From: an uncultured Pelagibacteraceae bacterium
GTDB lineage: Bacteria; Pseudomonadota; Alphaproteobacteria; Pelagibacterales; Pelagibacteraceae
Assembly: GCA_902629695.1 (NCBI GenBank)
Contig: CACORY010000009.1
Coordinates: 1-32,687, forward strand
Direction: 5' to 3'
Length of the DNA stretch: 32,687 nt
Shown: positions 7,440-20,539 of the stretch, in pieces
How positions within the stretch are numbered: the stretch's first letter is position 1
How the letters are laid out: every line of letters begins with the position of its first letter
Notes under the pieces: model-generated
What the model saw: the letters and a program-made list of their open reading frames with translations, nothing else
What the model was told of the DNA's origin: nothing
The model's database searches: none
Position numbers and translations under genes: made by a program

Positions 7440-8318
7440 ATGAATAATATTAGTAAAGTAATAGCTGGTTTAATAGTAGCAGTTTTGGTTGTTGCATTCT
7501 TTTCTATATTTATAGTAAAAGAAGTTAATCAAGCTATAGTACTACAATTTGGTGATCCAAAAAGAATAATTTTAAAACCAGGATTAAATTTTAAAATTCC
7601 ATTTATTCAAAACGTAGTTTACTTAGATAAAAGAATTTTAAATCTAGATACTCCTCCAGAAGAGGTTATCGCCTCAGATCAAAAAAGATTAATAGTTGAT
7701 GCATTTGCAAGATTTCAGATTGTAGACCCTCTAAAGTTTTATATTTCAGTTGGAAATGAAAGAGTTGCAAGATCAAGACTAGCAACAATTATCAATTCAA
7801 GAATAAGAAATGTACTTGGTCAGCAAGAATTACAAACATTATTATCAGAGGATAGAACTAAACAAATGGCTCTAATTCAAGAGGGAGTTAATACCGAGGC
7901 CGAAAATTTTGGAATAAAAATTGTAGATGTAAGAATTAAAAGAGCAGACCTTCCTCAAGCAAACAGTGATGCAATTTTTAGAAGAATGCAAACCGAAAGG
8001 GAGCGAGAAGCAAAAGAATTTAGAGCAAGAGGAGCAGAGATGGCAGTCACAATAACATCAACTGCTGATAAAGAAGTAACAGTGATATTAGCGGACGCTC
8101 AAAAAAAATCAGAGATTATGAAAGGTGAAGGAGATGGTAAAAGAAATAATATCTTTGCTGCTGCGTTCGGACAAGATCCAGAATTCTTTGCATTTTATAG
8201 AGCAATGCAAGCTTATGAAAAAGCCCTGATAGGTGGAGAGACGTCTTTAATATTGTCACCTGATAGTGAATTTTTTAAATTTTTTGGAAACATAAAACAG
8301 CCTACTAAACCAGATTAA
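7440..8318 (+). CDS. hflC: HflC, SPFH-domain modulator of FtsH
   Basis: Partner of HflK in the HflKC-FtsH complex. It has 292 aa with one N-terminal membrane helix (residues about 5-25) directly followed by the SPFH domain (VNQAIVLQFGDPKRIILKPGLNFKIPF). FRRMQTEREREAKEFRARGAEMA around residues 180-205 is a strong HflC signature. The C-terminal helix contains ADAQKKSEIMKGEGDGKRNNIFAAAFGQDPEFFAFYRAM, split here as the usual GEGD and DPEFFAFYR motifs. It starts one base after hflK stops and is followed seven bases later by the YjeT-like gene. Confidence 0.95.
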   Translation: MNNISKVIAGLIVAVLVVAFFSIFIVKEVNQAIVLQFGDPKRIILKPGLNFKIPFIQNVVYLDKRILNLDTPPEEVIASDQKRLIVDAFARFQIVDPLKFYISVGNERVARSRLATIINSRIRNVLGQQELQTLLSEDRTKQMALIQEGVNTEAENFGIKIVDVRIKRADLPQANSDAIFRRMQTEREREAKEFRARGAEMAVTITSTADKEVTVILADAQKKSEIMKGEGDGKRNNIFAAAFGQDPEFFAFYRAMQAYEKALIGGETSLILSPDSEFFKFFGNIKQPTKPD

Positions 8319-8325
8319 TTTTTAT

Positions 8326-8511
8326 ATGAAGGAGCTGATCATAGCCTTCGGTCTATTCTTATTTATAGAAGGCATTTTATATGCCATATTTCCATCAAAA
8401 ATGAAAAGTATGTTAAAAAAGTTAGAATTAATACAAGCTAATCAGTTAAGAATAGGTGGTTTAATTTTTGCAATAATTGGATTTGTTATAATTTATTATA
8501 CAAAAAATTAA
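8326..8511 (+). CDS. DUF2065 (YjeT-like) small membrane protein
   Basis: A 61-aa protein with two hydrophobic helices (residues about 2-20 and 42-58) around a short basic loop (MKSMLKKLELIQANQLRIGG). The motif order matches the DUF2065/YjeT family, which in E. coli also lies next to hflC. Position between hflC and degP suggests a role with the membrane proteolysis system, but no activity is established. Spacing to both neighbours is under 10 bases, so it is in the same operon. Confidence 0.8.
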   Translation: MKELIIAFGLFLFIEGILYAIFPSKMKSMLKKLELIQANQLRIGGLIFAIIGFVIIYYTKN

Positions 8512-8512
8512 G

Positions 8513-9922
8513 ATGTATATGATCAAAAGATTAATATTTACTTTTATTCTAATTTTCGCATTTCCTTTAAATTCCTTCTCGAAAAGCGTTCCTGAGTCTT
8601 TTGCAGATCTAGCTGAAAAATTAATGCCTTCAGTTGTTAATATTTCAACAACTCAAACCGTTGTTACTAGAAGTAATCCATTTCCTGGTTTTCAATTTCC
8701 ACCAGGATCTCCTTTTGAGGATATGTTTAAAGAGTTTGGTACACCTCAAGAGAGACAAACATCTGCTTTAGGATCCGGATTTATAATAGATGCAAAGGGT
8801 TTAGTAGTAACAAACAATCATGTAATTCAAGATGCAGAGGATATAATTGTTAGAGTAAATGGTGATAAAGAATACGAGGCAAAAGTAATTGGTGCTGACC
8901 CTTTATCAGATATTGCAGTTTTACAATTACAAACTAATGAAAAGTTTACTCCGGTAAAATTTGGAGACTCTGATAAAGCAAGAATTGGAGATTGGGTGAT
9001 TGCAATTGGAAATCCTTTTGGCCTAGGTGGAACAGTAACTTCAGGAATAATTTCAGCAAGAAATAGATCAATAGGATTATCAAGATATGAAGATTATATT
9101 CAAACTGATGCTTCCATAAATTCTGGAAACTCAGGGGGACCATTATTTGATATGAACGGAGATGTAATTGGAATCAATACTGCTATTTTGGGGAGAAGTG
9201 GTTCAATAGGTATTGGTTTTTCAATACCAGCTAATAGTGCAAAAATTGTAATAGATCAATTAATTAAATTTGGTGAAACTAAAAGAGGTTGGTTGGGAGT
9301 TAGAATTCAAGATGTTACAAAAGAAATAGCTGAAGTAGAAAAATTAGATAAGGCAAGAGGAGCTTTAGTAGCAAGTGTTGCCGAAAATAGTCCATCAGAT
9401 AAAGCAGGTGTAAAAGCTGGCGATATTATTCTTGAATTTGATGGAGAACAAATTCAACAAATGAAAGAACTTCCAATTATTGTGGCAAGAACGGAAGTTG
9501 GAAAAAAAGTTAAAGTAAAAATTTGGAGAGATAAAAAAGAAATTGAAAAGACAATAACACTTGGAAGATTAGAAACATCTGAAGATTTTAAAGTTGCTGA
9601 TCAAAAACAACCTTCAAAAGAAACTGAAATTAAAGAATTAAAGATATTTGTGAAAAAATTATCAAAAGAAGATATACAATCACGAAATTTACCAAATCAA
9701 ACTACTGGTCTAATTATAACAAAAATTGAAAAAGATAGTCCGTTAGCAAACTCTATTGAAGTTAATAGTATTATTTTAGAAGCTCAGAAGAAAAAAATTA
9801 GATCAATAAATGACTTTACTCAAATTTTAAAACAAGTTTTAAATAGTAATCAAAAAACCATTTTATTGGTTATCTACAATAGTCAAAATCAAAGAAGATA
9901 TATAGGTATTAAATTAGATTAA
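8513..9922 (+). CDS. degP: DegP/HtrA-type periplasmic serine protease
   Basis: Degrades or chaperones misfolded envelope proteins. A signal peptide spans residues 1-24 (hydrophobic core, then SFS-KS). The trypsin-like domain shows the full catalytic triad: His103 in TNNHVI, Asp133 in DPLSDIAVL and Ser207 in SGNSGGPLF. PDZ1 spans about residues 255-350 (RGWLGVRIQDVT...AGVKAGDIILEFDG). A second, weaker PDZ-like domain follows at about 380-465. The 469-aa length suits DegP/DegQ. Two starts are possible: ATG 8513 or ATG 8519, six bases later; both give a sound signal peptide. The gene begins one base after the YjeT-like stop and lies in the hflKC operon. DegP, DegQ and MucD cannot be told apart from sequence alone. 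Confidence 0.93.
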   Translation: MYMIKRLIFTFILIFAFPLNSFSKSVPESFADLAEKLMPSVVNISTTQTVVTRSNPFPGFQFPPGSPFEDMFKEFGTPQERQTSALGSGFIIDAKGLVVTNNHVIQDAEDIIVRVNGDKEYEAKVIGADPLSDIAVLQLQTNEKFTPVKFGDSDKARIGDWVIAIGNPFGLGGTVTSGIISARNRSIGLSRYEDYIQTDASINSGNSGGPLFDMNGDVIGINTAILGRSGSIGIGFSIPANSAKIVIDQLIKFGETKRGWLGVRIQDVTKEIAEVEKLDKARGALVASVAENSPSDKAGVKAGDIILEFDGEQIQQMKELPIIVARTEVGKKVKVKIWRDKKEIEKTITLGRLETSEDFKVADQKQPSKETEIKELKIFVKKLSKEDIQSRNLPNQTTGLIITKIEKDSPLANSIEVNSIILEAQKKKIRSINDFTQILKQVLNSNQKTILLVIYNSQNQRRYIGIKLD

Positions 9923-9924
9923 TT

Positions 9925-10833
9925 ATGGATTTTAAATCCAAAATTGTTTTAATTTATGGACCAACAGCATCAGGTAAATCAATTTTTTCTGTAAGACTTG
10001 CAAAAAAAATTAATGGTGAAATAATAAATGCAGACAGTATGCAAATTTATAAAGATCTTAAGATCTTATCTGCAAGACCATTAAAAAAGAATTATCAAAA
10101 AATAAAACATCATTTGTATGGTTTTATAAGTGCAAAAAAAAATTTCTCTTCAGGAGATTGGTTAAAATTAACAAAGAAAAAAATTTTCGACATAAGAAAA
10201 AGAAAAAAAATACCAATTCTTGTGGGTGGAACAGGTCTATATTTTAAAGCCTTAACTGATGGTCTAGTTAATATTCCAAATATTCCAATAAAACATAGAA
10301 AACAAATAAGACTTTTATATAAAAAACTAGGGTCTAAAAAGTTTTATTCAAAATTAATAAAATTAGACCCTTTAGTAAGAGGTAAAATTAATCCATCAGA
10401 TCAGCAAAGGGCTATACGCGCTTATGAAATAAAATTATTTACTAAAAGATCTATGTATGAATGGTTTAAAAATACTAAGTCAGACTATGAAAAAGATGAC
10501 TTTTATAAAATTTATATACACTTTCCAAGAGATAGGCTCATTAAAAGAATTCATACTCGAACCATAGATATGATAAATGGAGGAGCAATAATAGAGGTAA
10601 AAAAATTTTTAAAATTAAAAATTCAGTCATCAAAAACTGCTTATAAAGCAATTGGGATACAAGAAATTAAGGAATTTCTGAATAAAAAGATCGAAATTTC
10701 AGAGGTTATTGAGAGAATTTCTATTAAGACCAGACAATATGCTAAAAGACAGGTCACTTGGGCTAAGGGTAACATGCTTGATTGGAATAAAATTAACTCA
10801 GATGCTCTCAATAAATTTTTAAAAAAAATTTAG
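9925..10833 (+). CDS. miaA: tRNA dimethylallyltransferase
   Basis: Transfers a dimethylallyl group to N6 of A37 in tRNAs reading UNN codons. The P-loop GPTASGKS is at residues 12-19. The family motifs NADSMQIYKDL, ILVGGTGLYFKAL and DPLVRGKINPSDQQRAIRAYE follow, and the C-terminal RQYAKRQVTWAK closes the protein. The 302-aa length is normal. It starts two bases after the degP stop and is probably translated from the same message. In gammaproteobacteria miaA also lies near hflKC, so the linkage is conserved. Confidence 0.95.
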   Translation: MDFKSKIVLIYGPTASGKSIFSVRLAKKINGEIINADSMQIYKDLKILSARPLKKNYQKIKHHLYGFISAKKNFSSGDWLKLTKKKIFDIRKRKKIPILVGGTGLYFKALTDGLVNIPNIPIKHRKQIRLLYKKLGSKKFYSKLIKLDPLVRGKINPSDQQRAIRAYEIKLFTKRSMYEWFKNTKSDYEKDDFYKIYIHFPRDRLIKRIHTRTIDMINGGAIIEVKKFLKLKIQSSKTAYKAIGIQEIKEFLNKKIEISEVIERISIKTRQYAKRQVTWAKGNMLDWNKINSDALNKFLKKI

Positions 10834-10854
10834 ATATTACTTACTTAGCCTTGA

Positions 10855-10882
10855 CCAATCAGTACAACTTCAGCTAGATTGG
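10855..10882 (+). promoter_or_regulatory. Possible hairpin in the ilvB leader
   Basis: CCAATC (10855-10860) and GATTGG (10877-10882) are perfect inverted arms with a 16-base spacer, ending four bases before the ilvB ATG. The right arm overlaps the only Shine-Dalgarno-like bases (GGAT), so folding could limit ilvB translation. The 53-base gap has no leader-peptide frame rich in Ile, Val or Leu codons, so I see no classical attenuator. Confidence 0.3.
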
Positions 10883-10886
10883 ATGA

Positions 10887-12653
10887 ATGTCTAAATTATT
10901 TACAGGAGCTGAAATCGTATTTAAATGCCTTGAAGATCAAGGAGTAGATTTTATTTTTGGATATCCTGGGGGTGCAGTTTTACCTATTTATGATGAGTTA
11001 AAAAATCATAGTTCAATAAAACATATTTTAGTTAGACACGAACAAGGTGCAGGTCATGCAGCAGAAGGGTATGCAAGATCATCAGGTAAACCTGGTGTAG
11101 TTTTAGTTACTTCTGGTCCAGGAGCAACAAATGTTGTAACTGCTTTAACTGATGCTTACATGGACTCAGTTCCATTGGTATGTATTTCAGGACAAGTACC
11201 AACACATTTAATTGGCACAGATGCTTTTCAAGAATGTGATACTACAGGAATAACCAGACCCTGTACAAAACATAATTGGTTAGTAAAAGATATCAAGGAT
11301 TTATCAAAAACTCTTCATGAAGCTTTTAGAGTTGCTACAACAGGAAGACCTGGCCCAGTTCTAGTTGATATTCCAAAAGACATACAGTTTGCAAAAATAA
11401 GTTATTCAAAACCCAAACCTGTAAAAAAACTTAATGGGAAATCAATTAACCATTTTTCTCAAAGAGACATAGATGAATTAATTGATCTAATGAATAAATC
11501 AAAAAGACCAATTATTTATTCTGGTGGTGGTGTAATAAATTCAGGGCCAGAAGCAAGCGATGTATTAAGAGAGTTAGTTCAATTAACTGGGTTTCCAATT
11601 ACTTCAACCTTACAAGGCTTAGGTGCATATCCTGGAGATGATAATCAATTTTTAGGAATGTTAGGAATGCATGGAACTTATGAAGCTAATAACGCTATGC
11701 ATGATTGTGATTTACTTATTAATATTGGAGCAAGATTTGATGATAGAATAACAGGTAAGATCGATGAATTTTCCCCGAAATCAAAGAAAGTGCATATCGA
11801 TATAGATCCATCATCAATAAATAAAATTATTAAAGTTGATTTATCACTTGTGGGTGATGTTAAAGATGTTTTGAAAGGCATCAACAAAACATTGAAAAAG
11901 AAAAATTTTAATTTCAATAAATCAAATAAACATCAAATATCAAAGTGGTGGGAACAAATTCAAAAATGGCGAACTAAAAATTCTCTACATTTTAATAATA
12001 GTGATGAAACAATTAAACCACAACATGCAGTGCAGAGACTGTATGAACTTACTAAACATAAAGATACATTTGTTACGACAGAAGTTGGTCAACATCAAAT
12101 GTGGGCTGCTCAACATTATAAATTCAATAAACCAAATCGTTGGATGACTTCTGGTGGCTTAGGAACTATGGGATATGGCCTTCCAGCAGCTGTTGGCGTT
12201 CAAATAGCTCATCCTAAAAAATTAGTTATTGATATCGCAGGGGAAGCATCTGTTTTGATGACAATGCAAGAAATGTCAACTGCAGTCCAGTATAACTTAC
12301 CAATTAAGATTTTCATTCTGAATAATCAATACATGGGAATGGTAAGACAATGGCAAGAATTACTTCATGAAAAAAACTATTCAGAAAGTTATTCTGAAGC
12401 TTTACCAGATTTTATTAAATTAGCTGAAGCTTATGGCTGCAAAGGTATAAAAGCTGAAACACCGATTGAGCTTGATGAAAAGATTAAAGAAATGGTTCAA
12501 TTTGATGGACCTGTGATTTTTGATTGTCGTGTTGATCCTAATGAAAATTGTTTTCCTATGATCCCTTCGGGAAAACCTCACAATCAAATGATATTAGGGC
12601 CCTCTGAAAAAGAAGAGAACAAAATTACTGGCAAAGGTAAAGCTTTAGTTTAG
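10887..12653 (+). CDS. ilvB: Acetolactate synthase, large (catalytic) subunit
   Basis: Condenses pyruvate with pyruvate or 2-oxobutyrate, the first common step of Val, Leu and Ile synthesis; uses thiamine diphosphate (ThDP), Mg and FAD. The 588-aa length is typical. The catalytic glutamate is Glu52 in RHEQGAGHAAEGYARSSGKP (end of that motif trimmed). The FAD/central domain and the C-terminal ThDP domain are intact (GGLGTMGYGLPAAVG, FILNNQYMGMVRQWQELL). One oddity: the metal-binding GDGS/GDAS motif reads G-E-A-S, placing Glu453 where Asp is usual. Operon order ilvB-ilvH-ilvC with 2- and 14-base gaps. It could carry the symbol ilvI; the fused biosynthetic context supports the anabolic enzyme rather than catabolic AlsS. 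Confidence 0.95.
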   Translation: MSKLFTGAEIVFKCLEDQGVDFIFGYPGGAVLPIYDELKNHSSIKHILVRHEQGAGHAAEGYARSSGKPGVVLVTSGPGATNVVTALTDAYMDSVPLVCISGQVPTHLIGTDAFQECDTTGITRPCTKHNWLVKDIKDLSKTLHEAFRVATTGRPGPVLVDIPKDIQFAKISYSKPKPVKKLNGKSINHFSQRDIDELIDLMNKSKRPIIYSGGGVINSGPEASDVLRELVQLTGFPITSTLQGLGAYPGDDNQFLGMLGMHGTYEANNAMHDCDLLINIGARFDDRITGKIDEFSPKSKKVHIDIDPSSINKIIKVDLSLVGDVKDVLKGINKTLKKKNFNFNKSNKHQISKWWEQIQKWRTKNSLHFNNSDETIKPQHAVQRLYELTKHKDTFVTTEVGQHQMWAAQHYKFNKPNRWMTSGGLGTMGYGLPAAVGVQIAHPKKLVIDIAGEASVLMTMQEMSTAVQYNLPIKIFILNNQYMGMVRQWQELLHEKNYSESYSEALPDFIKLAEAYGCKGIKAETPIELDEKIKEMVQFDGPVIFDCRVDPNENCFPMIPSGKPHNQMILGPSEKEENKITGKGKALV

Positions 12654-12655
12654 TT

Positions 12656-14241
<1,586 letters not shown>

Positions 14242-14247
14242 ATTTTA

Positions 14248-14262
14248 GTTCCAAATTGGGAC
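14248..14262 (+). terminator. Weak hairpin after ilvC
   Basis: GTTCC (14248-14252) can pair with GGGAC (14258-14262) through five pairs, one of them G-U, with an AAATT loop. A T-rich stretch (TATTTTATTTT, 14271-14281) follows eight bases later rather than directly. It may partly terminate the ilv transcript ahead of the leuA promoter, but the stem is short and I rate it low. Confidence 0.25.
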
Positions 14263-14279
14263 AAATTTAGTATTTTATT

Positions 14280-14307
14280 TTGCAATTTAAACGAGAGGTT
14301 GTATATT
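14280..14307 (+). promoter_or_regulatory. Predicted promoter of leuA and the mre operon
   Basis: TTGCAA (14280-14285) and TATATT (14302-14307) are separated by 16 bases. Transcription would begin near 14314, giving an A-rich leader of about 16 bases with no Shine-Dalgarno. The -10 lies within a small inverted repeat, TTGTA (14299-14303) and TACAA (14310-14314), that could be an operator. This promoter could feed leuA and, by the one-base overlap, mreB onward. Confidence 0.45.
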
Positions 14308-14329
14308 TCTACAATAAAAAAAAATTAAT

Positions 14330-16941
<2,612 letters not shown>

Positions 16942-16946
16942 GAGCA

Positions 16947-18164
16947 ATGGCATCAAGCAGAGATGATTTTATAATTGCAATTAGATCTGCTTTTTTAAAA
17001 AAAAGTACTCAGCAAAAATTTTCATTATTAACATTAGCTTCTATATCAGTTTTTATAATTGTTCTCTCTAGTTTAGATTTTAAAGCTGTAAGATATCTTA
17101 AAGCTGCAATAAGTGAAATTGTTTATAGATCATCATTTGTTGTATCGATCCCTGAAAACATGGCCAAAAGTGCTTTTACAGAAGTAGTTGAATACACGAC
17201 TTTTTTTAATAGTTTTAAAAAAAATAGTGTGGAATTAGAAAGGTTAAAATCAGATTATGTGTCTAATGAAATAATTCAATATGAAAATAAGGAATTGAAA
17301 GAATTAATTAATGATTATGTATCGAGTTCAGATAAAATATTAGCAAAAATTATTGTTGATCATGATAGTCCTTTTTTAAAAAGTATTATTATTAATAAGG
17401 GTAGTAAAGATAATATCAAAATTGGAACAAATATTTATGACCAATCATATTTAGTTGGAAGAGTTATTGAAGTAAACTATAAAACCTCAAGAGTTTTATT
17501 GTTATCTGATTTGAATTCAAATGTTCCAGTTACAATCGCTCCTCAAAATATTCAAGCAATAGTCACAGGAGCCGGAAGCGATTATGGTCAAATCAAATAT
17601 ATAAAATCTGGTCTCACAGAAGATTTGGTAGGTGAAAGTATAGTTTATACTTCAGGTACTGGTGCAATTTTTAAAAGTGGTGTCCCAATTGGAATATTAC
17701 AATCTTTTAAAGAGAATTCTGTAAATGAGTATAAAGTAGAATTTTACAGTGATTTTTCTCAACTAAAATATGTTTTTGCTGAAATAGTAACTAAAAAAGA
17801 AATTTCTCAGACAATTGAAAATAACGATAGCAATGAGATTAATAACCCTATAGATGCAAAAATAAAAATTTTAGAAGATGAATTAAAGATTATCGAAGAT
17901 TCAAATCAAAAATTTCAAGTTGAAAATGATAATTTAAAAAATGAAATCAATAATTTAAATTTTAAAATTTCAAATTTAAATAATGAAATATCTTCAAAAG
18001 AAAGAACAATTAGTCAGTTCAATTTAGATAATAAGGAATTAGAATTTTTAAGATTAAATTTAGAATATGGTCATAAATGTAGAAAATCATTTTTAAATAC
18101 TAAAGGTTATAATGTTGGTAGTGAGAATTATAAAACATGTGTTTTGAATAGAGGAAAAAATTGA
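16947..18164 (+). CDS. mreC: Rod shape-determining protein MreC with long C-terminal coiled coil
   Basis: Bitopic inner-membrane protein that links MreB to the PBP2/RodA synthase. It has one membrane helix near residues 24-45, a short periplasmic coiled coil (about 80-115) and the two-barrel MreC core (about 125-285, with ...IIVDHDSPFLKSIIINKG and ..GVPIGILQSF). A second Asn/Glu/Lys-rich coiled coil follows at about 300-370. The tail contains two cysteines (GHKCRKSF and YKTCVLN). At 405 aa it is longer than the E. coli protein (367 aa), with the extra length in the C-terminal coiled coil and Cys tail. It overlaps mreD by one base. Confidence 0.9.
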   Translation: MASSRDDFIIAIRSAFLKKSTQQKFSLLTLASISVFIIVLSSLDFKAVRYLKAAISEIVYRSSFVVSIPENMAKSAFTEVVEYTTFFNSFKKNSVELERLKSDYVSNEIIQYENKELKELINDYVSSSDKILAKIIVDHDSPFLKSIIINKGSKDNIKIGTNIYDQSYLVGRVIEVNYKTSRVLLLSDLNSNVPVTIAPQNIQAIVTGAGSDYGQIKYIKSGLTEDLVGESIVYTSGTGAIFKSGVPIGILQSFKENSVNEYKVEFYSDFSQLKYVFAEIVTKKEISQTIENNDSNEINNPIDAKIKILEDELKIIEDSNQKFQVENDNLKNEINNLNFKISNLNNEISSKERTISQFNLDNKELEFLRLNLEYGHKCRKSFLNTKGYNVGSENYKTCVLNRGKN

Positions 18165-18670
18165 TGGCTAGTTTAAGGGCAAAAGGATCATTTAAGAAGT
18201 TATATTCTTGGTTACCAATATTAATTTTGTATATTTCTGTATTAAATGAGTTTGATTTAAATTATTTAAATCTAAAATATTTTTCTTTTAATTTTCCATT
18301 TATTTTAATTTTTTTCTTTACTCTAAAAGATTTTAAACATTTTGATTATATATTAGTATTTTTTGCTGGTCTATTTAATGACACAGTTGTAGGTTTACCT
18401 TTAGGATTAAGTAGTTTGTCATACACATTAATATGTATTTCTGCTGCCTACATAAGAAATATTACAATCAGACCTAATCCTGTTAAAGATTGGTTTTATT
18501 TTTTGTTTATCATAAGTTTGATTAATTCTTTAAATTACTCTCTTTTATCATTATTTTTTGAATTTGAATTAATTTTGATGAACTTTATAGTGAATACATT
18601 TTTTACATTTTTGTTTTATATAATTTTTGTATCCATGTTTAAATATTATTTAAAAGGTTTAAATGATTAA
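18164..18670 (+). CDS. mreD: Rod shape-determining membrane protein MreD
   Basis: Integral inner-membrane component of the elongasome. The 168-aa chain has five or six hydrophobic segments and the family's typical FAGLFNDTVVGLPLGLSSLSY motif (in two parts: FAGLFNDTVVG and LPLGLSSLSY) near residues 75-95. I choose ATG 18164, which overlaps the mreC TGA as TGATG, with GAGG about nine bases before it. An in-frame TTG at 18161 would add one residue. Sequence divergence in MreD is normal; assignment rests on motif and on the strict mreC-mreD-mrdA order. Confidence 0.9.
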   Translation: MASLRAKGSFKKLYSWLPILILYISVLNEFDLNYLNLKYFSFNFPFILIFFFTLKDFKHFDYILVFFAGLFNDTVVGLPLGLSSLSYTLICISAAYIRNITIRPNPVKDWFYFLFIISLINSLNYSLLSLFFEFELILMNFIVNTFFTFLFYIIFVSMFKYYLKGLND

Positions 18671-20537
18671 TTCTTCAAGTGACAATGTAAAAAAACTTAA
18701 TTCTATAAACAGAAGAATGTTTATTACCGGTTCTTTAAAATTTTTTATAATGGTAGGTATAATCAGCAGGTTATTTTTTTTACAAGTTAAAGAGAACAAA
18801 AAATACTTAACACTTTCAGATAAAAATAGAATTAGAGAATGGAAACTAGCACCAATCAGAGGTGAATTTCATGATTATTTTGGAAATATTATTGCTGGTA
18901 ATTTTGAGGCTTATCAACTTCATATAATTCCTGAACAAGTTGATGATTTTAGATATGTAATTTATCGAATTAAAGACTTGTTAGAATTATCTGATAAAGA
19001 GTTTAGAAAAGTATTAAAAAAGAAAAATGAAATAAAGCCTTGGGAAACTTTAATTGTTTCAGACAATCTTAGTTGGCAAAAGTTTTCTAAAATTAATAAT
19101 CATTTATATGATCTAAACGGAGTAAAGCCTGTTATTTCAATTTCAAGAAGTTATCCGTTTAAAGAAAATTTTACTCATTTAATTGGCTATGTAAGTCAAG
19201 CAAACCAGAATGATATTGAAACAACTGAATCAATTAAAAAGAATTTTGTTCCGGGTCTTAAAGTTGGAAAAGTTGGTTTAGAGAAAACATTTGAAGAAAA
19301 GCTTATTGGTACTAATGATATCGAGAGATATGAAGTGAATGCTTATGGCAGAAGAATTAGTCAACTAGAATTCCAAAAAGGTGAAAAAGGCCAAACTCTT
19401 AAACTAACTATTGATACAGAGGTTCAAAAATTAGCTAATGAACTATTAAAAGATCAAGCTGGCTCAATATGTGTAATGGATATTTATACAGGAGCAATAA
19501 TAGCGATGCACTCGTCTCCATCGTTTGATCCAAATTTATTTGTTTTTGGAATTAGTAAAGATGATTGGCAATTAATTCGAAATGATCCAATGAAACCTTT
19601 AGTTAACAAAACATTACAAGGGAATTACTCCCCAGGTTCAACAATAAAACCTATAGTGGCTCTGTCAGCTTTAGAAAATGGAATAATTGACACTAACTTT
19701 ACAGTTAAGTGTACTGGAAAAAATGAAATGTATGGTCAAACTTACCATTGTTGGAAAAAGAAAGGTCATGGTTTTGTTAGTTTAAGAAATGCAATGAAAC
19801 AATCATGTGATACTTACTTCTATGAAATTGCTCGTAAACTTGGTGTTGATAGATTAAGTGAGACAGCAAAGAAATTTGGATTAGGAGAAAAAGTTTTTAG
19901 AGATTTATTTGACATTGAAAAAAAAGGATTGATACCGAATACACAATGGAAAAAAAATGCATTAGGTAAGGGATGGTTATTGGGAGAAACAATTATTACA
20001 GGAATTGGTCAAGGTTATATACAGACCACACCAATTCAATTATGTTTAATGACCGCTCAAATTGCAAACGGTGGTTATAAGATTTATCCATATATTGTTG
20101 TTGGAGATGAACAAAAAAATCAACCTGCTGATAAGTATATACCTTTGTATGAGAATTCAAAAAATATCAGAATTATAAAAGATGCAATGTTTGGTTCAAC
20201 CAATGAAGTTATGGGTACATCTTATAAGTCGAGGATTGATAATCCAAAATACCAATTTGCTGGAAAAACCGGTACTGCCCAGGTTAAAAAAATTACAGAG
20301 CGAGATAGAGAATTGGATCTTAAAACTTTTGAAATTCCTTATGAAGAAAGAGACCACGCTTTGTACGTAGCTTTCGGTCCATATAAAAATCCGAGATACG
20401 CATTAAGTGTAATAGTTGAACATGGAGGAAATGGAAGTACTACAGCTGCTCCTATGGCAAAAAAATTGTTCAAACTAATTATTGATAGACATAATTTAAG
20501 ACAATCTATGGATGATAGAAGATATTTGGAGATTTAA
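18663..20537 (+). CDS. mrdA: Penicillin-binding protein 2 (elongasome transpeptidase)
   Basis: Class B PBP that cross-links new peptidoglycan during elongation, acting with RodA. It has 624 aa. A membrane anchor lies at about residues 22-41. The non-catalytic pedestal with RGEF (residues 66-69) follows. The transpeptidase domain has the active-site SxxK motif Ser326-Thr-Ile-Lys329 (NYSPGSTIKP), the SxD/SxN motif in KQSCDTYFYEIA and the KTGT motif in FAGKTGTAQVKK. Here the second motif is SCD, as in other PBP2 proteins. It overlaps mreD by eight bases (ATGATTAA) and is followed two bases later by rodA. Confidence 0.95.
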   Translation: MINSSSDNVKKLNSINRRMFITGSLKFFIMVGIISRLFFLQVKENKKYLTLSDKNRIREWKLAPIRGEFHDYFGNIIAGNFEAYQLHIIPEQVDDFRYVIYRIKDLLELSDKEFRKVLKKKNEIKPWETLIVSDNLSWQKFSKINNHLYDLNGVKPVISISRSYPFKENFTHLIGYVSQANQNDIETTESIKKNFVPGLKVGKVGLEKTFEEKLIGTNDIERYEVNAYGRRISQLEFQKGEKGQTLKLTIDTEVQKLANELLKDQAGSICVMDIYTGAIIAMHSSPSFDPNLFVFGISKDDWQLIRNDPMKPLVNKTLQGNYSPGSTIKPIVALSALENGIIDTNFTVKCTGKNEMYGQTYHCWKKKGHGFVSLRNAMKQSCDTYFYEIARKLGVDRLSETAKKFGLGEKVFRDLFDIEKKGLIPNTQWKKNALGKGWLLGETIITGIGQGYIQTTPIQLCLMTAQIANGGYKIYPYIVVGDEQKNQPADKYIPLYENSKNIRIIKDAMFGSTNEVMGTSYKSRIDNPKYQFAGKTGTAQVKKITERDRELDLKTFEIPYEERDHALYVAFGPYKNPRYALSVIVEHGGNGSTTAAPMAKKLFKLIIDRHNLRQSMDDRRYLEI

Positions 20538-20539
20538 AA

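Noticed and set aside
10834..10886. A leader-peptide attenuator for ilvB
   Set aside because: No short frame rich in Ile, Val or Leu codons and no terminator hairpin with a T-run are present.
11678..11917. A 79-codon minus-strand frame within ilvB
   Set aside because: Shadow of the conserved acetolactate synthase coding sequence; low-complexity translation and no start signals.
14242..14329. A metabolite riboswitch ahead of leuA
   Set aside because: The gap holds only 88 bases with one weak hairpin and a small inverted repeat. I could not recognise SAM, glycine or other known aptamer cores.
20182..20370. A second frame within mrdA
   Set aside because: Overlaps the KTG motif region of PBP2 in another frame; no independent support.
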